NCBI GenBank assembly: GCA_032718475.1
Contig: JAUCBJ010006587.1
Coordinates: 62,001 to 126,000 of the forward strand
Length of the DNA stretch: 64,000 nt
Origin: Nemertoderma westbladi
Lineage: Eukaryota; Xenacoelomorpha; Nemertodermatida; Nemertodermatidae
Direction of reading: 5' to 3'
Shown: positions 22,490 through 32,740 of the stretch, piece by piece
Position numbering within the stretch: position 1 is the first letter of the stretch
How the letters are laid out: each line of letters starts with the position of its first letter
Program-made: the position numbers and the translations under genes
The notes under the pieces: model-generated
Told to the model about the DNA's origin: nothing
Databases searched by the model: none
Seen by the model: only the letters and a program-made list of their open reading frames with translations

Positions 22490-23641
22490 TGTAAAGGCTT
22501 TTGCGTAATTAGCCGGTTATTTTCCCCGTAAAGTACTCTGTAGTTGGTTTAACCGGCATAAAAGGCCGTGTCCTTACTGTATTGTTGTTTTAGAGGACAT
22601 AAAAGCCATTTCTTCTGTATGTGTACTTTAGCGGACATGATTAGCAATTCTATGACGCAATAAGCCGGATCCTCTTGAAACAGTGTAGATACCATGACGA
22701 CGGCTAACAGCTGATATTGCCACGTAGAACATCTCTTTGTTCTTTGTTCTCTCTTTGATCGGTCGACCAATCAGAGCGTTTTTTGCCTCTGTGTTGGAGA
22801 TGGTATATAGAAACTAGGGAAGTGAGTCAGTATGTGAATTCTTCCACAGCCTACAACACCGGCGTGGAACCTACGTGTTTCAGTCTTTAGTTCAACATTA
22901 GTAGGCTTAATTATAGAACGTATATCCGTTATCTAATCTTATTAACTATCCATAACTTAATCATTCATACCTTAACATTACTGCTTTTGCTGTCGGCTAT
23001 TCATTATATTTGTTGATGGAACATTATATTTGGAATACTGATAAACAATCAGACACCCCAATCTTCTTGATATACTAAAGGTTAGAGAGACCGGATACAT
23101 ATAACGATTGCGACTTACATTAAGTGGTTTGAAGTGAATCTAATGCTATTTTATAGGCCCTACACGTATTGTCTGTTGTTCTCCTTATATGTGACTAAAA
23201 TTAGTGAAGGTCGGCAGATTAGTGTGCAGCATTGTGCAGTATTGTGTATGATTGTGATTGATAACGAAGCATCTCCTAAAGAATGCGCCATATACGTGAA
23301 TCTATAGCCATCCCGTTGTGTCTGGTTTAAGTCATAACTCTGTTTATATATTTAGAGCGCCACGTCCTAAAGGAACTGTTAATATTTCCCGAAAGTGAAT
23401 AATATTTGTCAGAGATTATATATATTAAGATCAGTCGAATAATACAGTAGGCCTATCCCGCAATACGATTAGGCTTCCGAATCTAGTCTCCTGGGTATAT
23501 CCAGCGGGTGAATGATCGCGCATAGACTGGTTTCGGCTAATGTAGTGTATCAAATATTTGTCGTAGGCTAAAGACTATCTATTATCTAGAAGACATCCTA
23601 ATTTGGCAGGTTAAACTGCTAAAGGTCTGAAAGCGCGAACA
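22490..23641 (+). repeat. Copy A 5' LTR
   Basis: 1152 bp, TG...CA ends, preceded by target duplication CACTC. A TATATAG word at 22804-22810 could serve as the core promoter; copy B lacks it at the same place. Small open frames inside the LTR (for example 22549-22770) are also present in the other LTR and are not credible genes. Confidence 0.93.
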
Positions 23642-25272
23642 ATAACGGATATAAAGTTCGGATTGCAGGGTAGGCAATAAATACAGTTTAATATTGTTCT
23701 GGTAAGAACAATAACGGATATATGTCTAATTGCAGGGTAGGCAATAAATACAGTTTAATATTGTTCTGGTAAGAACAATAACGGATATAGCTTCTGTATT
23801 GCAGTAGGCAATAAAGCTGAAGTACCGGCAACCGGTACCCAGTAGGCCTGACTACCTAACCACCCAGACCGGTACCTACAGCAGTACAGGTATAGCAGTA
23901 TTATTCGATTTGATAGTTATATACTGGTAGGCCTTAATATTGAATCAGGGAGGGCCCGCCCTGGTTTTTTATTAAGATTTTACTTATTTCTGTCAAGTTT
24001 TATTTATTTGTAGGCCAATATTGAGCAGAAGGCGTGTAAGCCTGCTCAGATTGTACAGATAATTTGTAGGCTTGACTGTTGTCTAACTGTTGTTAAGTCT
24101 GATCGGATTGCAGTGTGTGTAGAGCATCTGTCTGATAAAGTGCTAGTTAGGAACGTAGGGGCTTCAAGTGCTGTGAGGTAAACCCCCTTTGAAAGAATAA
24201 GTCGTACTACTATGGTACGACTACTACTAGTCGTACTACTAGGCACGTTGGTTCTGGTAGACCGCGGTAATTAACTTCTAGGTAGGAACACTCCGTGATA
24301 CATAACGTAGTACTTATAGCGATACGGCTATAAGTCGTCAGACGGTGGTATTTTCCTATCTGGACAACGCAGTATATTTACTACTACTTATTATTTTCAA
24401 ATACCGTAGTACCCTGTCCGTTGTAATAACCAGATATTCTAACCCTTTGTTAGGCTGGTTAGTAGACTTCTTGTAAAATTACCCTAAAAATTCGTATTTG
24501 TGTATTTGTAATTTTTTTTGTGTTTATTTAGAGATTGTAATCTCAACCCGAATTGTACGTAATTTGTAATATTAAGTAACTTAGGTAAATTAGAATTATT
24601 TGTTTTAGTGTCCAACAAGTAGCACTTCATTGAGAGCGCACAGCTTCTGTGTAGTGACTCCCCCCAGAAATAATAACATTTATTTCAAATATTGACAAAA
24701 ACCCATTTTAACGGGTATATATATTATAAATCAACTTAAACGATTTATAAAATAGTAGGCCTGCCATACAACAATTAGGTCTCAATATCAGTTGGACTAC
24801 TGCTTAAATAACGGTAATAAAGTAAGTTAAAGTAACCAAGTAACCCTTAAAATTCAGAAATTCAATTATTCTAAAATAATTGACATACCGGTATTTACAA
24901 TAGGCTTATTATATTTATTTCTATAAATTTTAGGCTGAAATTATACCGGTATTCTGTAATTAATTCTAGTTAATAATTATACTTATATATACTATAAGTG
25001 TAAACTGCATACCGGTATTCACGATAGGCCTATTATATATTTATATATACTTGTGCTGAAAGTACATACCGGTATTCTGTGACAAATCTAGTCTGTGACA
25101 ATACTTATATATATATACTATAAGCATACCGGTATTCTAATATATTATATATATATCACGCTACACTGAGTAGCAGTATCGGTAATTAATTACTAGGCTA
25201 GCAGTTAATACTGAATTACTAGACTTGCTTAGACTGTAATATAGCAGTAGGCATTCAACTGTGCAAACAAAC
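23637..25272 (+). other. Copy A leader with internal tandem repeats
   Basis: Untranslated leader of about 1.6 kb. It starts with a tandem repeat of 69 and 67 bp whose unit begins at the LTR end (GAACAATAACGGATAT at 23637, 23706 and 23773). Copy C carries similar units; copy B has one reduced unit. No TGG directly abuts the LTR, so the primer-binding site is uncertain; TGGTAAGAACAATAACGG near 23700 and 23768 is a candidate. The last 300 bp hold repeats with ATACCGGTATT palindromes spaced about 130 bp apart, followed by AT dinucleotides. Confidence 0.75.
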
Positions 25273-27714
25273 ATGTCTGATACTAAGCAGAACCTGTCAG
25301 ACAGTTTATTAGATGTAACTATCTGCGACTCAGATAGGGGTGTAGAACCGTCTAGACCTAAGTTCAGTTCACCTCCCACTGTGAGGAAGGTCATCCCTCC
25401 TGTAGTAATTTCAGACCCTAGGCTAGTCCAACATCGTAGGTCTATCATAGGCACTCGAGCTCAGGTCAAGCGGGACCAAGAAGCAGCGGAACAGCAACAA
25501 CTCGCGAGCCAAGAACTTATTTCTCAACGGTCCGACAGCTCCAGTAGTGAGGATACTGTAGAGCTGACACCCGAGCGCGGAGCAAAGATGACGGATGCGG
25601 TTTATTCAGATCCCCTACTCATCCTTCCTGCAGCCGTACTCACTAGGTTATTGATTGCGGTGGAAGAACACCAGATCGATTGGGCGAGAAGTAAGCGATC
25701 GACTAAAGATAGTTATGCGGGATATACAAGGGAAGAACTGAAGTCTATTGTCGAGTCGCAATGGAACTTCCCCGGACCCGGACTCCCGTTTGATTTATCA
25801 GAAGCTGCCTGGGAAGATATACACAGGATGGGAGTAACCAAGGAAACCGTCGATCCAGCTGTGTGGAAGAGGTCCGCAGCCGGATACGTACAGGGATTCG
25901 TAAGCTCTATGGAGCGAGTAGAAAAACAACTGTTTCAACAACCCCAAGGACCTCAAGAGCAGGGACAACTGCTTTATCAAGTTAGAGAAAGAATTCTACG
26001 AATCAGGCTAATCTTATCAGCCTTTGAGGAGGCTTCTAAAAGAAGACAAGACACGTCGTTGCAAGTTGCCGTAAAGACTTGGTTTCAACGGGTGAGCCTC
26101 CAAGTGCAGGGAACGACTCAGTGGAAAGCCCAACTGGATGAGCGCTCAACCCATGGAGAATCAACAGACGCTACTTTTTCCCAAGTGGAAAGTGAAGCGA
26201 CGGCAGAGAAGCCGCATAAGAGGGATGCCATTGACATCTATCTGTCGGACTATCAACGTTTTGTAGGAGATGAAGAGTTGAGGAGAAGACTAGAGGGGCT
26301 TAGCCCTAATAGTGAAGGAGCCCAGCGTGTGTTGGACGCAATCGATGTGGATAGGTTAGCTGCGAACCAAGCTAAATTCAATGAAAGCATCCGCATCGCT
26401 AAGGTTCAAGAAGAACAAGTAAAGAAAAAACGTATAGAAGACAGAAAGATAGCAGCAGTGGCAGCAGCAGTGGCAGCGGCAGAAGCGGAAAGAAAGGCTG
26501 TAGAAGCGGAAAGAAAAGCAGCCGAAGTGGAAAGAAAAGCGGCAGCGGCAGAGGCAGAAGCGGAAAGAAAAGCAGCCGAAGTGGAAAGAAAAGCGGCAGA
26601 GGCAGTGGCAGAAGCAGAACGAAAGGCGTCTGAAGAGACTGCCCAACTAGAGTTGGAAAATCTTCAAGAGAAGCAAGACAACTTTAATAAACAGTTAACA
26701 GCTAGTAATATGCAGATGATGAATCGATCTACTCCCAAAAGGCAAGGTTATACATCATCTGAGGAAGGCGATACCACAGATCAGGAAGGCGGAGGAAATC
26801 GATCTCGCCTAAGCAGACGTAAAAGAATGTCCCACCGTCAGAAATTGCCTGATTTGCCCCCAGCTGTTCGAAGGCAACTAAATAACACAAATTTAGGTAG
26901 TACAGAACCCACAGACCAAATAATTAAAATAGAAAGACTCCCTACTATAGTAGACGAGCCTGAAATAATTAGGCCTGTTCTTGAAATCACCCCTTCGGTG
27001 ATAGAGACACCTGTACTCCCAGAACCTACCTTTAAATTCCCTTTACACAGCACCAAATTATCTGTGCCTAGAGGAACAGCCCCTGAAACAGTGTCGGTCC
27101 TGGACTCCGAGCGAAATATAAAGGATATATCGCCCGTAGTCCCTCGTCTGCCCGCTACGACGTTGGCGGATCCTGCTTCGGCGGTTGATTGGGTAGACGA
27201 GAGACGGCGGGGGATGGATATTCTCCTCGGAAAGATGGAGGAGAATCGAGTGCGCTCCTCCCAACAGGTCCGAGAGTTAGAAGGGACTGTTCAACAGTTA
27301 AAGGGAACCGTAAAGGAAAGTAGGTTAGAGTTGCAAGAAGTGCAGCAAAGTATCGCGCTAGAACGCGATAAATTAGTAAATTTACAAAAGGGTATACCAC
27401 CACCCCCGGTAACAATGTGTCAACCTGTTAGGTCTGAAGTATCTCATGCGCAAGGTGTGGAGCCTACACGCATATATACTGCTAGCGAAGTAGAAACTCC
27501 TATAGTGAACCCTATTAAGGGTAATTATAGACCTGTTGATAATGATATTCCCTATAGACCTGATCATAATCCGAGAAATTTATATACCGATAACTCGATA
27601 TTAAATAACACGATGGCCCAAGAAAGTTTTACGCGTCAAATGGCTAGAACCGAAGCCCGCCAAGCGGTAAAGGTGGGAGAGATAGTCAAGTTCAATGGAG
27701 ATGAGATGAAATGA
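25273..27714 (+). CDS. Copy A gag N-terminal part, cut by LINE insertion
   Basis: Starts at the ATG of MSDTKQNLSD, the position conserved in copies B and C. The frame is also open four codons upstream. About 813 residues. The N-terminal half contains a conserved WARSKRSTKDSYAGYTREEL block. A highly charged alanine/glutamate/lysine-rich coiled coil (AERKAAE-type repeats) spans about residues 385-460, then a proline-rich stretch precedes the DUF1759 start. Translation stops at a TGA formed exactly at the LINE junction. Without the LINE the frame would run on into the segment at 29641. Confidence 0.85.
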   Translation: MSDTKQNLSDSLLDVTICDSDRGVEPSRPKFSSPPTVRKVIPPVVISDPRLVQHRRSIIGTRAQVKRDQEAAEQQQLASQELISQRSDSSSSEDTVELTPERGAKMTDAVYSDPLLILPAAVLTRLLIAVEEHQIDWARSKRSTKDSYAGYTREELKSIVESQWNFPGPGLPFDLSEAAWEDIHRMGVTKETVDPAVWKRSAAGYVQGFVSSMERVEKQLFQQPQGPQEQGQLLYQVRERILRIRLILSAFEEASKRRQDTSLQVAVKTWFQRVSLQVQGTTQWKAQLDERSTHGESTDATFSQVESEATAEKPHKRDAIDIYLSDYQRFVGDEELRRRLEGLSPNSEGAQRVLDAIDVDRLAANQAKFNESIRIAKVQEEQVKKKRIEDRKIAAVAAAVAAAEAERKAVEAERKAAEVERKAAAAEAEAERKAAEVERKAAEAVAEAERKASEETAQLELENLQEKQDNFNKQLTASNMQMMNRSTPKRQGYTSSEEGDTTDQEGGGNRSRLSRRKRMSHRQKLPDLPPAVRRQLNNTNLGSTEPTDQIIKIERLPTIVDEPEIIRPVLEITPSVIETPVLPEPTFKFPLHSTKLSVPRGTAPETVSVLDSERNIKDISPVVPRLPATTLADPASAVDWVDERRRGMDILLGKMEENRVRSSQQVRELEGTVQQLKGTVKESRLELQEVQQSIALERDKLVNLQKGIPPPPVTMCQPVRSEVSHAQGVEPTRIYTASEVETPIVNPIKGNYRPVDNDIPYRPDHNPRNLYTDNSILNNTMAQESFTRQMARTEARQAVKVGEIVKFNGDEMK

Positions 27715-29638
27715 CTCAAACAGACTACAGCGGCCAAGAATGCAGTTAAAGCTGCATCTAGGTCTCTGAACAGGCAGTACTCTGTTAATCTACAGGAGCT
27801 AATAAACCAACAGGTTGATGCCATCAATGATGCTGACGACAGCAGGCAATCATCCCAGGCATGGAAATCGATCAATCTGCTTACTGGGCGGAAAAGCCAA
27901 CCAACCACCAAGGTTAAGGCTGAATCACCAGCCGATCGCCTCAATGGTTGGAAAGCCCACTTTGAAAAGCTCCTCAATAATGACAGGGTATTGCCTGATA
28001 ACTTTATAGAAGTAAAAGTGTCTGAGTCTGTACTCCCAGATATTCCCATTGGCGATATCTCCTTTGCAGAAGTGAAGGCTGCTGCAAAGAGCATTAAGAC
28101 CAATCGTGCCAGTGGAGTAGATGGTGTTCCCCCTGAGGTCTTTAAAATACCTGAGTGTCTAAAGCTCATCTATCCCATCATAGTAGACATGTACCGTACA
28201 ACAAGAGTCCCACAAGAAATGAAAACAAATAAGTTGGTGCCAGTTCCCAAGAAGGGCAACCTAACACTCTATGGTTCTTTTCGGGGAATCTCATTGATCT
28301 CGATTGCTGCAAAACTATACAATAGAATTCTATTAAATCGCATCAGGGATCCCATTGAGAGACTGCTACGTGGAAATCAGAATGGGTTCCGTAAAGGTCG
28401 TGGGACCATGGAGCCCATTTTGGCACTTAGAAGGATAATTGAAGAGTTATCAAAAAAGAAAGACAGGCATCTGGCTGTTATCTTTGTTGACTTCTTCAAG
28501 GCCTTTGATTCAGTCTCTCGCTCACGTATGTTCAGCATACTTTCATTATATGGGATTCCTGATGAAATTATTGCAGCAATCAGATCAGTATACGATGGTT
28601 CGACAACATTTGTGTCTACTGTTGACGGTGACACAGAACCATTTGAAGTGTTATGGGGCGTCCTCCAAGGAGACACACTTGCACCATTCTTGTTCATTAT
28701 TGTGGTTGACTATGTTCTACGCATGTCCTTAGATCATCATAATGATGATGGGGTGATGATAACTCCACCTACTGGCTCCAGAAGTCGAGGAAATCCTGCC
28801 AAGTACCTAACTGATCTAGACTTTGCTGATGACTTAGGAGTACTCTCAGAATCATTAGAGGGAGCCCAGCGGCTCCTCAGCTCATTAGAACATGCTGCTT
28901 CTAGTGTTGGTCTTTTTATTAACTCCAGAAAGACCAAAATTCTGACAGTTAACTTTGAAAGTCCTCAGCAAGTCTCTGATCGGATGAGCATAAGCTCAAA
29001 GGATGGTATGCTTGAGCATGTGGACGACTTCTGTTACCTGGGATCATGGATCCGGAAGTCAGGTGAGGACCTTCGAATACGTAAGGGAAAGGCATGGGCA
29101 GCCTTGAATAGGCTTTCCAGGATTTGGAAGTCACCTAGAATTAATCGGAAACTTAAGGTCCGATTATTTAGAGCAGCAGTAGTTCCAGTACTCCTCTACG
29201 GGAGTCCATGCTGGGCTCTAACTGCTGAGGACACCAAATCTCTGGATGGCACATTCACAAGAATGCTACGCCGGGTACATTGTGTCAAGTACAATGCACA
29301 CATCTCCAACCAGACACTATATAACATTGGAGGTGTCTCATTGGTTCCCCCAAGCTTGACACTAGAACAAAATCGCCTCCGCTTTGCAGGACATTGCTTT
29401 CGCCGTGAGGACCAGCCAGTGCATAATCTTGTACTTTGGCAGCCTCATGGAGTGAATAAGCATGGTGGACAGCCCATGACTTTCTTGAGACGCATCTTAA
29501 AGGACACTGGCCTTAAAGATGCGGATGATCTAGCAAATGTCATGGGTGATAGGGAGTTGTGGCGGCGCAATTTTGTTGACAAGCCGGCACAGCATTCTTA
29601 AAAATGCAGCTGCAATGCAGCATGCCGATCCTAGTAGT
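27714..29638 (+). mobile_element. RTE-like LINE, 5'-truncated, inserted in copy A gag
   Basis: 1925 bp between direct repeats AGATGAAATG (27704-27713 and 29639-29648). It ends in short TAG repeats (CTAGTAGT) rather than poly-A, as many RTE-clade elements do. The 5' end starts in mid-frame, so the endonuclease domain is missing. Copy B has the uninterrupted site, which confirms the boundaries. Confidence 0.9.
27715..29601 (+). CDS. LINE reverse transcriptase (truncated, frame intact)
   Basis: The frame is open from the first base of the insertion to TAA at 29599-29601, about 628 codons, with no internal stop. Visible reverse transcriptase motifs: SGVDGVPPEVFK, FRGISLIS, QNGFRKGRGT, FVDFFKAFDSV, GVLQGDTLAPFLF, and the catalytic LDFADDLGVL near 28822-28851. 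The C-terminal part (VLLYGSPCWALT, RLRFAGHCFRRED, then GQPMTFLRRILKDTG) is typical of RTE and related clades. The endonuclease is missing because of 5' truncation, and there is no own start codon, so this copy is inactive although otherwise undamaged. Confidence 0.88.
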   Translation, partial: LKQTTAAKNAVKAASRSLNRQYSVNLQELINQQVDAINDADDSRQSSQAWKSINLLTGRKSQPTTKVKAESPADRLNGWKAHFEKLLNNDRVLPDNFIEVKVSESVLPDIPIGDISFAEVKAAAKSIKTNRASGVDGVPPEVFKIPECLKLIYPIIVDMYRTTRVPQEMKTNKLVPVPKKGNLTLYGSFRGISLISIAAKLYNRILLNRIRDPIERLLRGNQNGFRKGRGTMEPILALRRIIEELSKKKDRHLAVIFVDFFKAFDSVSRSRMFSILSLYGIPDEIIAAIRSVYDGSTTFVSTVDGDTEPFEVLWGVLQGDTLAPFLFIIVVDYVLRMSLDHHNDDGVMITPPTGSRSRGNPAKYLTDLDFADDLGVLSESLEGAQRLLSSLEHAASSVGLFINSRKTKILTVNFESPQQVSDRMSISSKDGMLEHVDDFCYLGSWIRKSGEDLRIRKGKAWAALNRLSRIWKSPRINRKLKVRLFRAAVVPVLLYGSPCWALTAEDTKSLDGTFTRMLRRVHCVKYNAHISNQTLYNIGGVSLVPPSLTLEQNRLRFAGHCFRREDQPVHNLVLWQPHGVNKHGGQPMTFLRRILKDTGLKDADDLANVMGDRELWRRNFVDKPAQHS

Positions 29639-29640
29639 AG

Positions 29641-31887
29641 ATGAAATGGTTACCTTTTAATGAATATTACAAAGATAACATACAGAACTCTGTGCTATCT
29701 AATGGAGAGAAACTTAGATTCCTCATCGAGTGCTTGGAAGGATCTCCCAAGCTAATGGCGTTAAAGTTTATTGGACATCCAGACGGATTAAGACAAGTTT
29801 GGGATACACTAAACATCAGGTATGGTAATAGGAATAACATAGCTAGGTATTTGTATGCAAAATTAATGGCGCCCCGAAAGTTTCTTAGCAGCGGGATTAT
29901 AGAGTTTTCCGATGAGATTCAGGAGATCTGTAGACAATTAGATTGGCTAGGTAAGTCTCATGAATACCAGAATTCTATGGTTGTAGGAGCCTTAGCATCT
30001 ACTTTGCCCAAGGGTGGAGTAGGTACACGCTGGGACAAGAAAGTGTTATATATGATGGAACAACAACGACGAGACCCTACCATGGCTGATCTCATGTCAT
30101 TCTTAGATGGAGAAGTGAAATTACAGCTCCTAAGGCAGTCCAGAGAGAAGACACTGGAAAACAAGGTAAGTGAGAAACCCGTTTCTAGGAGAAGGGTAAT
30201 ACCAGTGTGTTATACCGACGACGGCGAAAGCCAGGCTTCTCAAGAGGAAGACAGCGGGAAAGACACTGAAAGATCTTACTATGACCACAAAGCGACTAAG
30301 GACGTAAGTAAATTCAAGTCTCGAACCAATGACAGGAGAGAACAGGTAAGAAAAACTCCTCCTACGTCTCCTAAGAGAATTCAAGTAAGAAAGCCCGAAG
30401 AAAGAACGAGTGTGCACAACGTTACTCAAAGTAAGGTAAGTAACATCAAACCAAAATGTGTGCTGTGCGACGGGCCCCACCGTTTGAATATGTGTGATAA
30501 ATTCCTAAAGAAATCATTAAAGGATAGACGTGAAGTCATGTGGGATAAGCGGTTGTGTTATAATTGCCTCAGACGAGGACACCAACGGCGAACCTGTTAC
30601 TCCGACTCAAGGTGTGCAAAGTGCGGCGCAAAACATCATATCTTGTTGCACACGGAATTCGAACGAAACAGCCCGAGTCAGGTAAGTGAGTCCGAACTAC
30701 ATGTCCAATTCAGTGATGTGAACGACACTGACCAATATTCTGAGATGGAAGGATTCTATACGGACGAATTCTCCGACGAAAACGAATCCTGTTACCTGAC
30801 AAATACCGCAGTGTATCGAGCACTTACGTATGAAAAGGACACCGACAGCGAGCTCCCCCTAACTACTTCTGACCGACAACCATCTTGGAAAGCACCAACT
30901 TCCAATGTAGGAATCCGAGAATTTCCTGTAGTACAGTTAAGGGTCCACGGACCTACAAGGAGTTATATAGTGAACGCCCTCCTTGACTCCGGTAGCACAG
31001 GAACATTCATCGACAAAGAACTAGCCGAAGACATCTTTGCTGGACAACCCAAGTTCCGAACTAAGCTAAACATGTCAGGAATTATGCAGGTTTGGAAATC
31101 TACCGTAATAGCGGATTATTATGTAGGCGCGTTGTCCACCCCCCAGGATGAACTAGGAGAACACAGCATAAGGTCAGTAAAAATGGTAGCGATAAAGAAC
31201 TTCGCGACCAGCCAAGTGGAACCTTATAACTGGGATGAGGACGATTTCACCCAGCAGCTTGAAATACCTAGATTCAACACCGATTACCCTGGAGTCCAAA
31301 TACTCATCGGTCAAAATGCGCATGAAGCGCTCGAGACATTGGAGAAACGGCCTGCTCAACCGCAACCACTACAAGTCTATGCGGGAAGAACTAGAGTAGG
31401 TTGGTACTTTACTGGCCCTTCTCGTAGAACTCTTATGGAAAGATTACCAAAAGAACAGGTATATCAATTAAGTGAACGGGAAGTGGAGAGCAGTGAAGTT
31501 GACGACCCAACTGAGGGAACACCATACTCCTCAGATAATGACGACATCAACTCCAATGTAGATCAATGGAGACATTGCCCCGAGACGATCAATCTAGCCG
31601 ACATCGCTTCCAGAGGAGCAACTCCTCAAGAACTTACAGATACTCCAGACCGGTTAGGTGGACCCGACTTCCTAAGTAAAGAAGATGAATGGCCTCCTCA
31701 TCTTACCCCGGTGAAGATTAGACAGGCCAAGGGAGCGGAGAAAGTAACACAACCACTCAATCGCCCAGCTGGTCGTTTATGTTTACTGGAAAGAGACCGA
31801 AAACTGTCCGGAAACTATGGAAGGCAAGATACTCTTCCCACGACCACCTCCCTAATCCAACAAATATCTAGGGACTCCATAACGTAA
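29641..31887 (+). CDS. Copy A gag C-terminus and protease, followed by deleted pol
   Basis: 748 codons continuing the gag frame after the LINE. Residues 1-170 form the DUF1759 capsid-like region. Zinc knuckles (CX2CX3HX4C, CX2CX4HX4C, CX2CX3HX4H) lie at about 271-340. The aspartic protease (LLDSGSTGTF) is near 448-455. After SSDNDD the frame jumps to DQWRHCPETINLADIASRG, which is the end of the RNase H region, so reverse transcriptase and most of RNase H are missing. A second junction after FLSKEDEWPP removes the integrase entirely, leaving only the last 40 or so residues of pol. The reading frame stays open across both deletions. Confidence 0.85.
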   Translation: MKWLPFNEYYKDNIQNSVLSNGEKLRFLIECLEGSPKLMALKFIGHPDGLRQVWDTLNIRYGNRNNIARYLYAKLMAPRKFLSSGIIEFSDEIQEICRQLDWLGKSHEYQNSMVVGALASTLPKGGVGTRWDKKVLYMMEQQRRDPTMADLMSFLDGEVKLQLLRQSREKTLENKVSEKPVSRRRVIPVCYTDDGESQASQEEDSGKDTERSYYDHKATKDVSKFKSRTNDRREQVRKTPPTSPKRIQVRKPEERTSVHNVTQSKVSNIKPKCVLCDGPHRLNMCDKFLKKSLKDRREVMWDKRLCYNCLRRGHQRRTCYSDSRCAKCGAKHHILLHTEFERNSPSQVSESELHVQFSDVNDTDQYSEMEGFYTDEFSDENESCYLTNTAVYRALTYEKDTDSELPLTTSDRQPSWKAPTSNVGIREFPVVQLRVHGPTRSYIVNALLDSGSTGTFIDKELAEDIFAGQPKFRTKLNMSGIMQVWKSTVIADYYVGALSTPQDELGEHSIRSVKMVAIKNFATSQVEPYNWDEDDFTQQLEIPRFNTDYPGVQILIGQNAHEALETLEKRPAQPQPLQVYAGRTRVGWYFTGPSRRTLMERLPKEQVYQLSEREVESSEVDDPTEGTPYSSDNDDINSNVDQWRHCPETINLADIASRGATPQELTDTPDRLGGPDFLSKEDEWPPHLTPVKIRQAKGAEKVTQPLNRPAGRLCLLERDRKLSGNYGRQDTLPTTTSLIQQISRDSIT
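29951..30687 (+). promoter_or_regulatory. Cluster of consensus 5' splice sites inside gag
   Basis: GTAAG words in good donor context at 29951 (CTAG|GTAAGT), 30166 (AAG|GTAAGT), 30304 (GAC|GTAAGT), 30346 (CAG|GTAAGA), 30385 (CAA|GTAAGA), 30431 and 30436 (AAG|GTAAGT) and 30682 (CAG|GTAAGT). The corresponding places in copies B and C keep GTAAG or GTGAG. They encode Val-Ser or Val-Arg pairs. Function is inferred only. Confidence 0.5.
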
Positions 31888-32429
31888 CAACATACGGAGT
31901 GGGTGTGTGACTACATTATTTTATATTTATTTTTATTATTTTATATTATGTATGTATTATTATGTAATTTTATTATAATCGTTTTCTTTAATTTTATTTA
32001 GTAGAATGTTATTTAGTGATTATTTAGTAGATTAGTGCAATATATTAGTGTTTATTACTTAATTACTTATATATTATATTTAGTGCGACGGCGAGAAATA
32101 ATTCTTTTTCTCTTTCCTTACTGTCCGTATCATATTATAAATACGTGACTACAGTAAGATGAAATATCCGTACTTATTAAAGTACAATAAAGCCACTACT
32201 ATATTTAAGTATTATTGGTAGGCAGAGTATTAGGAATGCAAAGTTCAGATCCTCGTGTCTCGGCTAAACCAAGCTCTGGGTAGACCTTGGAAACGACTTG
32301 CCTCTTCTCACTGACATTGCTTCGTGCGATATTGCTCTCATACCGTATATTAAATAATACATATAGTAGCGTGATGTCCCTTTAACAGTAGCGTATAACG
32401 CAAAATAAATCTGTTAAACCCTTTGACCA

Positions 32430-32740
32430 TCTGTAATTCTAGTCGATTAAGATATCGCGGCACCCACCGATATACTTGAAAGACAAATTCTAGAATCAGT
32501 GGTTAACGTCCCCAGACAAGTTCTGGAATAAACTGGTGCCCATCCTAAATATTAATTATTAATATTTATAAAATCTGTCAAATTTTAGATCCTTTAAAAT
32601 TCTAGTCTATTAAGATATCGTAGCACTTACCGATATTCTTAAAAAGATCAATTCCTAGAATCAAGGATCCCAGTCCACAGACTTGTTCTGGAATAAAATT
32701 GTGTCTATTTAATATTAAATAATAAAATTACGGGAATAAA
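32430..32740 (+). repeat. Two 163-bp direct repeats in copy A 3' noncoding region
   Basis: Units begin TCTAGTCGATTAAGATATCG (32438) and TCTAGTCTATTAAGATATCG (32601). Each carries CAGACNNGTTCTGGAATAAA near its end. The same pair is present at 44065-44345 (copy B) and 54500-54790 (copy C, minus). The surrounding 1.6 kb between pol and the accessory frame (31888-33512) is AT-rich and noncoding. Confidence 0.75.
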
